A stretch of DNA of 64,000 nucleotides from Amorphophallus konjac (GCA_022559845.1 CM040118.1:238685224-238749223); one strand, 5' to 3'. Positions 35,531-47,228 are shown, counted from the first letter of the stretch. Notes: a model not told the origin generated them from the sequence alone. Numbers and translations are program-made.

Positions 35531-36503
35531 TAGGGCCTAAGAGCTTGCCCTACCTCTTCTGGCCTCCATGCGACTTGTTCAGTGTAGCTTGATCTGATAG
35601 AAGAGGACACTCAGGGATACGGTGGTCCCTACTCCCATAACGTAAACAGGCGCCTAGCTTATGCCAGCACTCCTCCATCTTGTGACCTGGACGATCACAA
35701 TAATTGCAAAGGGCTTAGATGATGCAACTAGACCTGACTTCTTATCATCACTTCCCAGCTTCTTATCTTTCAACGAACTAGACCCGCCCGTGGGCCTCTT
35801 CTTGCCATTATTGGGTTTGAAACTCCCAGAACTAGTGGTCTGCTCTTTCTTGGTGTTCCTTCCTCGGATCCTTTCAGTCATCTCTATGGTATCTTCGAGA
35901 ACTTGAGCCTTTCTTACCATCTCTGCATAAGTCTGAATCTCCAAAGGTGCCAACTGGTTAATGTAATGGTGCTTCAATCCGTTCAGAAATCGCTTGGCCT
36001 TCATCTTCTCAGTGGATACCAAGTGTGTAGCATAACGGGATAATCTGGCAAACTGTGCCTCATACTTAGCAACGGATAAGTTCCTCTATTTCAGCGAAGC
36101 GAACTCCGCCGCCTTCTTCCCCTTGTACTCGATCCAAGAAATATTTACTGTTGAAATGCTCCTTAAATTCATACCACGATGTACTTCTATTACCGCGCGT
36201 AGCTTCAACTGCTTCCCACCATGCACGAGCATCGCGTTCTAACTGGAAAGTCGCCAAAAGGACCTGATCCTGGTCACCGCACTACATCACTCTAAAGATT
36301 CGTTCCATCTCCTTCAGCCAGTTTTTAGCTTCAACGGGGTCCGCTGAACCACCAAAACGTGGGGGATTAAACCAACAAAAATTTCTATGAAGATCACCTA
36401 CTCCACGGTGAGCCACTCCACCTTGCGCCACTTGCTGGAGAGCTTGAGTCAAGCCCTGAACCGTGTGTTGCATATCCCTTCACTGCGCACGCTCAGCTGC
36501 CAT
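35531..36503 (-). pseudogene. F gag with two zinc knuckles
   Basis: Start ATG at 36503 (MAAERAQ then a stop), followed by MQHTVQGLTQALQQVAQ, NPPRFGGSADPVEAKNWL, LATFQLERDARAWWEAVE and KRFLNGLKHHYINQL. The knuckle CNYCDRPGHKMEEC (about 35660-35700) is only readable in a neighbouring frame, so a frameshift lies just before it. A second, degraded knuckle CLRYGSRDHRIPEC (second Cys to Tyr) follows. The same paired-knuckle layout is found in E gag (51203 onward), so E and F belong to related lineages. Stops at about 36280 and 36066 also break it. Confidence 0.88.
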
Positions 36504-36641
36504 TGAAACATATTCCTACGCGTCGAAAGATTAATTAGAATAGCCTGGCAGACATCTTTAAGACTTTATTAATTAACTCAACCCAAGTTTCTACCCAATC
36601 TCACCAGGTTGGATTATGAGACTTTATCAAAGTCACGGGTT
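36504..36641 (-). other. F 5' leader, proximal part
   Basis: Untranslated leader between F gag and the Cassandra insertion. The remaining leader, from the other side of the insertion to the PBS, is 47708-47757. Confidence 0.65.
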
Positions 36642-36646
36642 CTATG
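36642..36646. repeat. Left target-site duplication of the Cassandra composite
   Basis: CTATG; the right copy at 47703-47707 is CTACG. One transition separates the two, consistent with deamination after insertion. Confidence 0.8.
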
Positions 36647-36889
36647 TGTAACACCCTCAAATATAGCTAAGTTGTACTCTATATCACCGAGACGCCTTTT
36701 GAAGTATCGTCTTAGTTCTTGAAAGAACTCTGAAGTTAAGCGTGCTTAGTGGGGAGTAATACTGGGATGGGTTACCTGCTCGAGAAGTCCCCCATTCTGG
36801 AGCCGATCACTATTAGAAAAGGACAAAACCGTGAGGCTGGTAGGCCAAAGCGGACAATACCTCGACGGTATAGAGTACGGGGCGTGACA
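36647..36889 (+). mobile_element. 5' LTR of Cassandra-type TRIM, 243 bp
   Basis: Begins TGTAACACCCTC and ends GGGGCGTGACA. It is the same length as the copy at 47460-47702, from which it differs at about 22 positions (roughly 9%). It holds a 5S rRNA-like core, the diagnostic trait of Cassandra elements, which are short, non-coding and mobilised in trans. It is followed after three bases (ATG) by a Met-tRNA primer-binding site. Confidence 0.92.
36725..36792 (+). other. 5S rRNA-like Pol III internal promoter in Cassandra LTR
   Basis: AGAACTCTGAAGTTAAGCGT (from 36725) followed by GGGATGGGTTACCTG and AAGTCCC matches the 3' two-thirds of plant 5S rRNA: box A (AGTTAAGCGTGCTT), the intermediate element and box C. 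It is diverged from 5S at several positions, so it is a 5S-derived LTR segment, not a ribosomal gene. Confidence 0.9.
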
Positions 36890-36892
36890 ATG

Positions 36893-36904
36893 TGGTATTA
36901 GAGC
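36893..36904 (+). other. Primer-binding site at left join of Cassandra and Tekay I
   Basis: TGGTATTAGAGC. The three bases before it belong to the Cassandra LTR side. The 140 bases after it read as a gypsy leader that leads into the gag of element I. This is one of two sites where the two elements are joined; the other is 47229-47241. Confidence 0.8.
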
Positions 36905-37047
36905 ATGAGAGATAAACCATGGTTATAGCCATTCCGGATGCTCCATAGTGGAGGAAGTGATAGGTTAGAGTGGGGAAAGGGTAGATTATGTCTGGAACCA
37001 TTTAAACCCTCTCACCTAAACTATCGTATGTTCTTTTTTTCAGAACC

Positions 37048-37940
37048 ATGCCGCTAAGAAGGCAAAGAGATCTTCCCCAGGCGGATGAGAGGGGATCAGG
37101 AGTAGATGACCCAAATGGGGCACATGATGGGGTTGTCCATGCCCCTGTAGTTGGCGGTTGGCAGGTGCCCAATGCAGGAGTCAACCTGGAAGGGTTCATG
37201 CATAGCTTCCAAGGGTTGATGCAGGCCATGCAGCAACAAATGATACAGCAGCCCGCAGCCGCACCACGTCATGACTTGCCGGCACTTGATCGATTCCTAA
37301 GGCTAGTGCCTCCTATCTTTAAGGGGGAGAGCCATCCAGAGGTGGCTGAGTCATGGCTCAACGAAATGGAAAAGAAGTTTCGCACAATGCGGTGTCCCGA
37401 AGAGGAGAAGGTGAACCTGGCAGCTTATGTTCTGCAAGACCAGGCCGACTTGTGGTGGAAGGCAAAGATGCGGACCACCTTCACGGACTACCATGTTGGC
37501 GACATACTATGGGAGGATTTCTTGGCTGTCTTCCGAGAGAAGTATTTTCCCGAGCATGTGCGAGATGTGAAGGAGCAAGAATTTCTAAGCCTCGAGTAAG
37601 GGAGCATGTCGGTGGCCGACTATGAGGCCAAGTTTTCAGCTCTGGGCTAGTATGCTCCACACATATTCGACGATGAGCATCGGAAGGTGAAGAAATTTTG
37701 TAATGGACTGTGTAGCAATGTCCGACGCTATGTCGCAACCTAAGACCCGGGCTCCTACCCAACGGCGTTGAGGCTTGCTCATCTAGCTGAGCAAGAAAAT
37801 ACAAGATGATGGCTGAAGCCATGAAAATCTAGGAGACATTTAAGGTTAAATTCTAGAAAATGTCTACTATAGGTTCGCTGAAAAGCAAAAGTCATCGGGC
37901 AAAAGGCCTATGTAGGCCGGAGGGAGGCAAGACAAGGAAA
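37048..37940 (+). pseudogene. Tekay I gag, capsid part
   Basis: Start ATG at 37048 (MPLRRQRDLPQ), about 155 bases after the PBS. A Gln-rich N-terminus (MQAMQQQMIQQP, residues about 60-75) is followed by the capsid motifs FLRLVPPIFKGES, AESWLNEMEKKF, LAAYVLQDQADLWW and FLAVFREKYFPEHVR. It is read in one frame to about 37830 with stops at 37597, 37648, 37741, 37807 and 37828. A frameshift between about 37830 and 37940 leads into the zinc-knuckle and protease frame. Several stops fit CAG to TAG, TGG to TAG or CAA to TAA. Confidence 0.9.
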
Positions 37941-40900
37941 AGGTGGCGCGCCAAGGACCGGTTCCGAAGGGCGGGACGTGGATTCCATTTTGTACCCAGT
38001 GTGGGTGCAACCATCGAGGACAGGAATGCTGGAGGACTGAAGGCAAGTGTTTTGAATGCGGCGAGGGCGGACACTTTGCGAAGAACTGCCTCAGGAAGGC
38101 TCACCAAAAGCCATTTCTTCCACAAGAGAAGATTCAATACAAGGGGCGAGTCTATGCGCTAATGCAAGAAGAAGCAGACAATACCCCGGCCGTGGCTGAA
38201 GATACGCTCCTTGTGGATAATGTTTATGCAAAGGTCTTGTTTGACCCGGGTGCTAAACACACATTCATATCTACTAGTTTTGCCAACCAACTAAAGAACC
38301 GACCCCAAGCCACATTCTTCGATGAAATGATAGTTAGCACACCAACCGAGAAACAAGTCCACACCAAGCTCGTGATCCCTACTATAGAAGTCAACATCAA
38401 TGGGAGGATATTGCTGGGGGAAGCGTACATCCTAGATATGAATGTCTTTGACCTCATTCTGGGGATGGACTGGTTAGACAAACACTGTGCTCTCTTGGAC
38501 TGCCGTCGGAAGAGAGTAATTTTTCAGAAACCAGGGAAGGAGATATTCTTCTTTCAATGCTCTAAAGACAAGTCAGGAAGAATTATGGTATCAGCCATCC
38601 GGGCCTCCAAGCTGATCAGCAGAGGATGCGACTATTTCTTAGCTAGTGTGGTGCTTGAAGAATGCTCCGTCAAGATTTTGGAAGACTTGGACATAGTCTG
38701 AGAATTTCCTGATGTGTTTCCAGATGATCTACTAGGACTACCGTCAGCTCGAGGGACGGAGTTCTCTATTGATATAGTACCAGGCACTGCACCCATCTCT
38801 GTTCCACCATACCGAATGGCTCCGGTAGAACTTGCTGAACTCAGGAAGCAATTGCAAGAGTTGCTAGACAAAGGCTTCATCCGGCCCAGTGTGTCCCCGT
38901 GGGGAGCACCATTCTTGTTCGCGCGGAAGAAGGATGGGACCATGCGACTGTGCATTGATTACCGCATGCTCAACCAGGTCACCATAAAGAACAAGTACCC
39001 TCTCCCGAGGATTGAGGAGTTGTTTGACAAATTATCATCTGCCAAAGTCCTCTCCAAGATTGATCTGAGGACAGGTTATGACCGTATCAGAATCAAGCCC
39101 GAGGATGTGCTGAAGTCGGCCTTTAGGACTCGGTATGGTCACTACAAGTTCTTAGTAGTACCATTCGGGTTGACTAATGCACCGGCTATATTCATGGAAC
39201 AGATGAATCATATTTTCTGCCCCTATCTAGATCAGTTTGTCGTGGTCTTTATAGATGACATCTTGATATATTCTGCCAGTCAAGAGGAGCTTCGGCAGCA
39301 CTTGAGAGTGGTACTGTAGACCCTCAAGGAGAATAAATTCTTCACCAAGTTCAGCAAGTGTGAATTCTGGCTAGATTGGGTCATGTTTCTCGGGCATGTT
39401 ATATTCAGGAATGGCATATCGGTGGACCCTAGCAAGGTGGAAGCCGTGACAAAATGGGAAGCACCGAAGACAGTCATGGAGATTAAGAGCTTCCTTGGAC
39501 TGGCTGGATATTATCGCCGGTTCATCGAAGGTTTCTCCACCATTGCAGCCCCAATGACTAAGCTGACCAAGAAAGGAGCAAAGTTTATTTGGTCAAGGGA
39601 GTGTGAAGATAGCTTTCAGATGCTCAAGGAAAAATAGACTACGGCCCCGGTGTTGGCACTCCCTCGGGGGGGCGACGGCTTCACTGTTTACACCGATGCC
39701 TCTAGAATCGGCCTTAGTTGCGTACTGATGCCAAATGGCCGGGTGATCGCCTATGCCTCGAGACAGCTGAAGTACCATGAAAGGAACTACTCCACCCATG
39801 ACCTGGAGATGGTAGCAGTGTTCCACGCCTTGCGTATCTGGAGGCACTATTTATATGGGGTTCGGTTTGAGGTCTTCACCGACCATCAGAGTCTCAAGTG
39901 CGTATTCACCCAGAAGGAACTCAATTTGAGGCAAAGGAGATGGGTCGAGCTATTGAAGGACTATGATTTCACCTTATAATACCATCCGGGTAAGGTGAAT
40001 GTGGTGGCAGATGCTCTCAGCTGAAAGTTGATGGCGCTGAGCTTGCATCGAGAGTGGTATATGATGGAGGGAGTGATCGAATCACGACCCGAGAAAGGGA
40101 AGGAGTTCGGTCTCCTAGCTGGGTTATCTGCAAGACCTGCATACTTAGATAGAATTGCTGAGGCACAAAGGTAGGACATGGCATTGCAGAGACAACTGAA
40201 CAATGAGAACTTCCAAATGGGAATTGATGGATTGATTGCATTCCGAGGAAGGATTTGTATACCGGATTTTGTGGAGATGAAGAAGGACTTGATGCGAGAG
40301 GCTCATGGGTCAAAATTTTCCATCCATCCTGGGAGCACCAAAATGTTCCAAGATATGAAAAGGATATATTGGTGGCCGGGAATGAAGTGAGACATTGCAG
40401 AGTTCCTATCCAAATGCCTCACTTGTCAGTAGGTAAAAATTGAGCACCAAAGACCTGGCGGTCCTCTCCAAACCATTGAAATGGCCCAATAGAAATGGGA
40501 ACAAATCACCATGGACTTTGTGTCTGGACTGCCCATGACCAGAAGAAGGCATGACACAATATGGGTAATTGTGGACAGGTTCAGAAAAACCGTATACTTC
40601 TTGCCCGTCAACAAGCAAACTCCAATCGAATCCTTGGCAAAATTATTTATCGCCGAGATTATTCGATTGCATGGTGCACCTTTGTCCATCATTTCTGATC
40701 GGGACCCTCAATTTACTATGAGGTTCTGGAAGAGTTTGCAGCAGGCTATGGGGACGGAGTTGCGGCTTAGCTCAGCATTTCACCCCCAGACCGATGGGCA
40801 ATCCGAGCGTACCATCCAAACTCAAGAAGATATGCTGAGGGCATGCAGTATTGAATGGAGAGGAAACTGGGATGATCACTTACCTCTGATAGAGTTTGCA

Positions 40901-41608
40901 TACAACAATAGTTACCACTCCACCATCGGGATGGCACCTTATGAGGCACTCTATGGACGGCCATGTAGGTCACCGGTGTGCTGGTATGAAGCTGGCGAGA
41001 AGCGGATATTCAGGCCACAATTGGTGCAAGACTGCTCAGAGAAGATATCCATGATCCGACAATGACTCCTCATGGCCTAGAGCCGACAAAAAAGTTATGC
41101 AGACCAGTGGCAGAGAGAGTTGGCAATTGCGGAAGGAGACCATGTATTCCAAAAGGTGTCTCCTACCAAGGGAGTCATGCGATTTGGGAAGAAGGGCAAG
41201 CTCAGTCCCAGGTATATCGGGCCTTTTGAGATATTGCAAAGGGTCGGTGAGGTGTCTTATCAACTTGCACTTCCGCCCGCTCTGGCACATGTGCATCCGG
41301 TCTTCCACGTCTATATGCTTAGGGGATATGTCCGAGATGCCTCGCATGTGATAGAATACGAGCCCCTGGAAGTTCGAGCGGATCTCTCTTATGTAGAGCA
41401 TCCCATCCAGATCATCGACCGGAAAGAACAGGTATTGAGGAATAAAACTATCTGGCTGGTGAAAGTCTTATGGAGGAATTCTCATTCTGAGGAAGCGACT
41501 TGGGAGCTAGAGGGCAAGATGCGCCAGGAATACCCCCAACTATTCGGTGAGCAATTTTTCCTTAAAGAGAAGTTTTTCTTCTTTATTTCAATTCAATTTC
41601 AAGGATGA
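37941..41608 (+). pseudogene. Tekay I gag-pol: zinc knuckles, protease, RT, RNase H, integrase, chromodomain
   Basis: A single reading frame for about 3.67 kb, broken by roughly eleven in-frame stops but no frameshift. Order: knuckles CTQCGCNHRGQEC and CFECGEGGHFAKNC (about 38000-38090); protease with VLFDPGAKHTFIS at 38235, where the usual DTG or DSG is DPG; RT with [18 protein letters not shown] and [11 protein letters not shown] (39241-39273); RNase H with [14 protein letters not shown] and [13 protein letters not shown] (39690-39900); the integrase zinc region HPGSTKMFQDM and CLTCQ; the core with TMDFVSGLP, SDRDPQFTMRFW and HPQTDGQSERT (40510-40815); the C-terminal domain GKLSPRYIGPFEIL; and a chromodomain LRNKTIWLVKVLW...EEATWELEGKMRQEYPQLF (41432-41545). 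Stops lie at 38699, 39317, 39635, 39977, 40022, 40172, 40388, 40431, 40488, 41063 and 41078. The chromodomain and tail define the Tekay/del lineage. Confidence 0.95.
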
Positions 41609-41617
41609 AATTATTTT

Positions 41618-41630
41618 AAGGGGGAGAAGA
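41618..41630 (+). other. Polypurine tract of Tekay I
   Basis: AAGGGGGAGAAGA directly before the LTR start TGTTATGACC, about ten bases after the pol stop. This is typical Tekay spacing. Confidence 0.85.
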
Positions 41631-44397
41631 TGTTATGACCGCTAAATGAGCACTAGCCAATCGGGTATAATTCAGAGCCGTAAGACTCAACGGGCCGAGA
41701 ATCTAGACTGATTAATTAAGAATCCTTAGAAAACCTGTAACTTAACATAGAAAGATCAGAAAAGGGTGAAACTAGACTCGTTAGAAAACTTGGGCCCTTA
41801 GCCCAAACTCCTTTGTTGGGGAGGAAGCCCAATTCGGACCAGAACTTGAGCCCAGAACCCTTTGGGTGACAACTGTCACGAAGGGGTGTGACTATTGGTG
41901 AAATTCAAAGGTAATTAATGGGAAATTCATAACTTTGCCTGTGGTTAATGAAATGACCGGAAACCAAGGCCAAAATTTTGAGTAGGATGTTATCCACAAC
42001 TTCTATGATGGGGTCGAGACCCAATATGGTGCGGACACCAGAGCACATGAGCGACACGGGTCGGCGAGCCATCGGTACCGTATGCCGAGCACCACTCGAG
42101 CCACTTCAGCGTCCATCTTGCTTGGAGATAGCCTGGAGACTCCCCCTTGAGTCTCGATATTTATCACATTTACTGGGACTTTATTTGTGTGTAATGTATT
42201 TTTATTTGTCTTTATTTCGGTTTGTAATTTAGCTTGTAAGAGGGGCTTATTTGAAAATTGGACCACCTGGGTCCCTCGGGCCCCCCAGACCTCCTCCCAT
42301 TGATCCACCTCATCCCCAGGGCCCATGTGGGGTCAGTCAACAGGTCAATTGGGGGCTTCTAGAAGGGTGGGCCAAGTGGGGGACAAATGACTTGAAATGT
42401 CAAGGTTGGCCACCAACCTTGACACCATAGTCAAGGGGGCGCCCCCCTCTCACCATCAAGCCTTTTATTTTTTGTAAAAATGGTATTAGAACTAATTAGT
42501 TCTATCCCATTTGTTTATTCCCCAAAATCTAGGTCCAAGGGTATTTTGTGTCTTTTGCCATTTCATATAAGTACCATGTATTAAACATTTTAGTGGAATT
42601 AATGCATATGAAATTGATGAATTTTGTTGGAGCAGCCTTGGCCGTCCCCTTCCTCTCTCCTCCCTCTCCCCCTTGCAACTGTGAAGGTTGTATTCTGGAG
42701 GTGTGACTCCTCCCTTATCGTTCCGGTGATCGCCGCCGCCGCCATCGAGCCGCCATCGCACCACCGCGGCTGCTGCCGGTGTTCTGTCCATCCAGGATAG
42801 AGGTGCCTCCCACGAATTCCTTCTCTCCACCCCGTCGTGTTCTTGAGTTGAAACATTCAGGAGGTGTTCCCGAGGTGTTCCCCACGATCCAAAAAAATTG
42901 GTTGGTCATAAGGCTTCCATATCATAATTTTCCATTTTCGTCCATCTTTCCTTTCTAGTTCTGCCTGTTTTCAGTCCAGATCCACAGCCGCCTTGTGTTT
43001 CCCATATTCTGACCACCTTTTGATTTTTCCAGGAACTCCCAAAATTACTGGGAGTTCTATCCACCAACCCCTCCATCCCCAATGTTTCGTGGAATTTTTT
43101 GAGACCATCTCATATTTTCTAAAATTCGTCTTCAGATCCATCTACAGTTCTGTCAGCCAGTTTCCAGATCCGACCACCCGTCAGTGTTAAAATCATAAAA
43201 AATCGTAGCCTCTACCAATCCTTCCAAAAAAACTATTTTCGTTTTCCTATCTTTCCCCTCCACAACTTTCATGCAGAGGTCGAAGTCTGATTCGAAGGTT
43301 TGCTTCACGGTCAAAGGCAGTTCTTAGGAAACTGCCTTGTTGTTCTGAGAGTTCGGGTACTGTACAATAGAAACTTCAAAACTCAACAAAGTCCAGATCC
43401 ATGCAGATCCAGATCATCACTCAGGGCCTAGATTGGAGGATTTCAAGAGAGCGTTCCAACGGTACCTCATGTGCCTCGATCCGACATCAGGATCGATCGC
43501 AGCGGCCGATCTCGCCGGAGCGTGCGCCGGAAAACATAAACACAAATCCGTGGACACCAAGTCCACAGCTTGGAGTTCGGAGCCGGTCGGCCACCGACCG
43601 ATGCTCCCACCCGACCACTGTCCAGGGAAGCGCGCCACTAGGGGTCCCCATCACAGCGGGTCCCACCCCACCAGCGTCGGAGGTTGGAGCGGCCCGTGGG
43701 CCCCACGGACCCATAGATCGCGCCGTCCGGACAGCACCATAAACGCGTGTTCGGCACCGCCGGGACGACATCAAGATGCTACCCGTCAACCCGATTGTCG
43801 TGACTCCCGGGCCCCACATGTGATTTATTACCTCCCTGCGTGGAGTGGGTCAAATTATTGTACTGCTGTAAAAAGTGTTTAACCGGGAGTCCGAGATCGA
43901 CCGGGGTTGTCTTCCCCATGCCAGGTGCGTGGAGGTAACGATCTTAACTCCTTGGCATTTCATTTGCTTAGATAGTATAGGGTCGTATGCCGCTGCGAGA
44001 GCGTAGGATACTAGCCCGTGAGTCCATGTCACCGCTGTGAGTGTGAGAGTGACCCGTCCCGTGACTCGACCCGAGTACGGAAGTGAGTCGGACTACCCTT
44101 GAACTCTGTCGGTTCTTCAACCACGCACGATCCGTGTTTCCCTCGCTTGGGACGACGAGTGAGCTTACATTTCTGTTAGCGACGTATAGCCCATAGGAGC
44201 TCTTAGTGTCGGGCCTAAAGTCTCTCCCATCATATGTTGTTGGTCATGTCCGCATCTAGAGTCCGAGGTCCGCATCACCTAGAGTCGGTCCCCGTGTCCG
44301 TCCCGCATCACAATAGGGACTGGATAATAGAGTTGTGCCCGGATTACCTTGGGCTACTGAAAGGTCACAATTTGAATATGGGAGAATAAATGATAAA

Positions 44398-44753
44398 ATT
44401 GCAAAAATCATAACTCGGTAGAGGGATACTAAAATTCAATGAAACCACATCCAAACGTTAGATATGAAATCCTTCTTGATTTCATCTGAAGACATCTGAA
44501 TCTAAATCCCAACAGGAGAGCACGCCCACTCGCATTTATGACCAGGTAGACGAAGGGTCGTGACTGAAACAGAGGAGGAATAACGTTAATATTGCAAAAA
44601 TCATAACTCACGATAGATTTGATGGAATTAGATGAAACCAAGCCTGAAAGTTAGATCTGGAAGTCCTCTTCATTTCATATGAAGACATCCCAACCTAAAT
44701 CCTAACAAATAATTGCGTCCATTCGCATCTTTTACCGGGTAGACGAAGGGTCA
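44398..44753 (+). repeat. Tandem duplication in LTR of Tekay I
   Basis: Two units, 44398-44562 and 44591-44753, begin with ATTGCAAAAATCATAACTC and end with GGTAGACGAAGGGTC. They are about 75-80% alike, offset by about 193 bases, and sit just upstream of the TATA box. Confidence 0.85.
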
Positions 44754-44865
44754 CACCTGTTCAAACCCGAAGGGATGCTTAGCATTAACCCCTCTTTAAG
44801 CCAGCAACCTGGGGGCTGGGCTGAACCTTGCTGGACGTGGGATGGGCCTTGGGAGGCTTTAAACC

Positions 44866-44873
44866 TATATAAA
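44866..44873 (+). promoter_or_regulatory. TATA box of Tekay I LTR
   Basis: TATATAAAG follows GGCTTTAAACC, about 3.2 kb into the LTR. The word array begins about 480 bases downstream. Confidence 0.55.
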
Positions 44874-45344
44874 GAAGTGGGTTCCAAGGGTGATCAGCCT
44901 TTTAGCAACACCTATCCTCAACACCCACCATCTAGGGTTTCTCTCGGGTAAGGAAGGGGAGTGAGAAACCTTGGCATTTCCTAAAAGGGTGAACCTGCAG
45001 TGAAGTCATGGTGGGTCTGGGGTGTGGAACTCATCCCCGGATCGGAAGAAAAAGCTTTAGGAGGATATGGGGTGTGGATTTCATCCCCGGATCGTCAGTT
45101 TACCATCTCAAAGGTAGGCACCTAACCTCAAACTTTAGGGGTCAATACTGCATTAGAACAATTTTTAAATATATGTTATACACTTTAAAGAGGGATTCAG
45201 GGCATGTGGGGACCCCCACCATGATCATTTTTGGTTTTTGGTTTCATCAGATTTCGGGCTTCCATGAGTTACCTCTGAGTCTCTAAGGAATAGTACAGAC
45301 CCTAGGAAGGTCAGCCTTTGGGACAAGGTCTATACATATTTCAT

Positions 45345-45885
45345 ATGGGTCATAGCAGGGTCTGTGCATAGTTCCTAATATCCATAGTAAGGTCAAGCAT
45401 ATAGAGGTCGGTGCATGTTTAGTTCAGGCCAAAAGAGAGGTCAGTGCATGTTTAGTTCAAGCCATAAGGTCGGTGCTTGTTTAGTTCAATCCATAAGGTC
45501 GGTGCATGTCTAGTTCAAGCCATAAGTCCGTGCATGTTTTGTAAGGTCTGTACATGTCTAAGGTCGGTGCATGTTTTATAGTAAGGTATGTGCATGTTTT
45601 ATAGTAAGGTCTGTGCATGTTTAAGGTCTGTGTATGTTTTATAGTCAGGTCTGTGCATATTTTTTAAGGTCGGTGCATATTTTGTAAGGTCTGTGCATGT
45701 TTAAGGTCTGTGCATGTTTTAGTTATAGTAAGGTCTGTGCACGTTTTGTAAGGTCTGTGCATATTTTATAGTAAGGTCTATGCATGTTTTAGTTATAGTA
45801 AGGTATGTGCATGTTTTATAAGGTCTATGCATGTTTTAGTTATGGTAAGGTCTGTGCATGTTTCATAGTAAGGCCAGTGCACTGT
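45345..45885 (+). repeat. Array of about 22 GGTCNGTGCATGT words in Tekay I LTR
   Basis: The unit AAGGTCTGTGCATGTTTTAT is repeated at 20-40 base spacing with a variable base after GGTC (T, G, A or C) and a filler such as TAGTTCAAGCCAT or ATAGT. The reverse complement of the same word fills the LTR of element D (58615-59345). Confidence 0.93.
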
Positions 45886-47228
45886 TGGTCCAAACATAAC
45901 TAGAGTAGGTGAGCCTATGGGTCTATCTAGATTTCCAGAAACACAGAAAAGGAGAGTTTCGAAAGGGCATTCTATTTCATAAAAATCTGGAAAAATTAGG
46001 AAATGATAGAAGGATAAGTTAGTAACCCACTGTAAAAATTCCATGTACCCAAAAATTTTGTACTTTCAGATATAAGTCATTTTCTATGCATGTGTAGCCT
46101 AGAAGGATGAACCTGTGCATTCATATAGTAACTTGCACATGACTACGGGTGTGTTTAGCCATCTTAATCTATTAATAGCATATCTATGAGCATGAGTAAC
46201 ACATTAGAAGCATGACTATGAGTATGTTTAGCCCCTTAAAATCATGAAAATATGTCTGATGAGCATCATGCTAGTAATGTCAAGCAAGAATATGTATGCC
46301 ATGAAGGGAAAACATCAGTATTATGTGAGGTTGGACTTCGGTCCCTTCTGCAAGACGGCGATGCATAATGCCGCGGAAGTAAAAGATCATAGGGGACGAC
46401 GATACGTAACACCCTGGTTTAAAATCCTATTTATTCAGTCTTCGGTCCCAGAGTGGGGCGGCCTTTGTGGGACGGCGATACGTAATGCCACTGGGCCACA
46501 AGAATCAAGGTGGGAGTTCGCTCTCGGGTCTGTGCAATACTCTTTCGTTCGTTGTGTGTGTGGGCCTCCTGTGTCTGCGACAACTGTCCGGTTCCGTGAA
46601 TGGCAATATTATGAACTCTCATAAAATGTGATAATAGGAAATTATTCTTGTACTGAGGTCTCGCTGCATGCATGGGTGTTTATACTAGTTAAAGAATCTG
46701 TACTTTCCTTGTTGAGTTATTTTAAGTAGATAATATAAAATGAACTATGCTACTGTTAACATCAGAAAAATGCATGTAAATGATTATATAGATGCAAAGT
46801 TGATCCCCGTTTGTTTAGGATGCCTACTAAGCATCACACTCACCCACGTGACACGTTTTTTAGGAAATATAGAGGAGGAAGTTGAGGTGGAGGCAGCAGC
46901 TGAGGAATAGTGTTAGCACCATCTGTCTGGGTATGCTGCAGTCAAATGTTTTGCTATATGTAGGGTGTGGGGTGAAAAGCCCATGTGGGCTCTTGTCTAA
47001 TCTGGAACATGAACATGTACTCTTTTTAGAGATTATGAATGGTTGAGATGCGTATCTACATTTCTTGTAACATGTGGTTTCTCTCTCATGTGAATGTATG
47101 TATGTTACATAATACTGTGCTTCCTCAATACGTACGAAGTGATTGCTTCGGGGTCCGATAAAGAAAAAAAAGGAAGAAAAAAAAATATCCCCAAAAATTT
47201 GGGGATCGGATCCCGGGATGTTATAGAA

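Larger units (their letters stand above)
36893..47225 (+). mobile_element. Tekay/del-type element I inside Cassandra, lacking its own 5' LTR
   Basis: Order: PBS, leader, gag, pol with chromodomain, PPT, one LTR (41631-47225). There is no gypsy LTR before the PBS; the Cassandra LTR stands there instead. After the gypsy LTR comes a second PBS and then the Cassandra interior. This is the expected product of recombination at the shared PBS between a Cassandra copy and a one-LTR circle or cDNA of the Tekay element. Confidence 0.8.
41631..47225 (+). mobile_element. 3' LTR of Tekay I, about 5.6 kb
   Basis: Begins TGTTATGACCGC after the PPT. The proposed end is GGGATGTTATA (a CA to TA change), three bases before a PBS. 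At 5.6 kb it is long for this lineage, and an unrecognised insertion inside it cannot be excluded. A TATA box lies at 44866. Features inside are a 165-bp direct duplication (44398-44753), a word array (45345-45885), a TTTTTTAGGAAATA region near 46853 like the TTTTTCAGG of other Tekay LTRs, and a CCCCAAAAATTTGGGG hairpin at 47190. Open frames in 42000-43900 show no recognisable product. Confidence 0.7.

Noticed and set aside
36725..36792. 5S rRNA gene
   Set aside because: Only the internal promoter part matches, the 5' third is different, and the unit lies inside a 243-bp LTR repeated at 47460. It is a Cassandra LTR.
37941..41608. In-frame stops removed by RNA editing or recoding in Tekay I
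   Set aside because: Eleven stops of deamination type, present also in other elements of the locus, are more simply decay. U-to-C editing is not known for nuclear transposon mRNA.
43401..43882. Open frames of 110-149 codons in a GC-rich block
   Set aside because: They overlap in several frames on both strands, lack domain motifs, and lie within the LTR of Tekay I.
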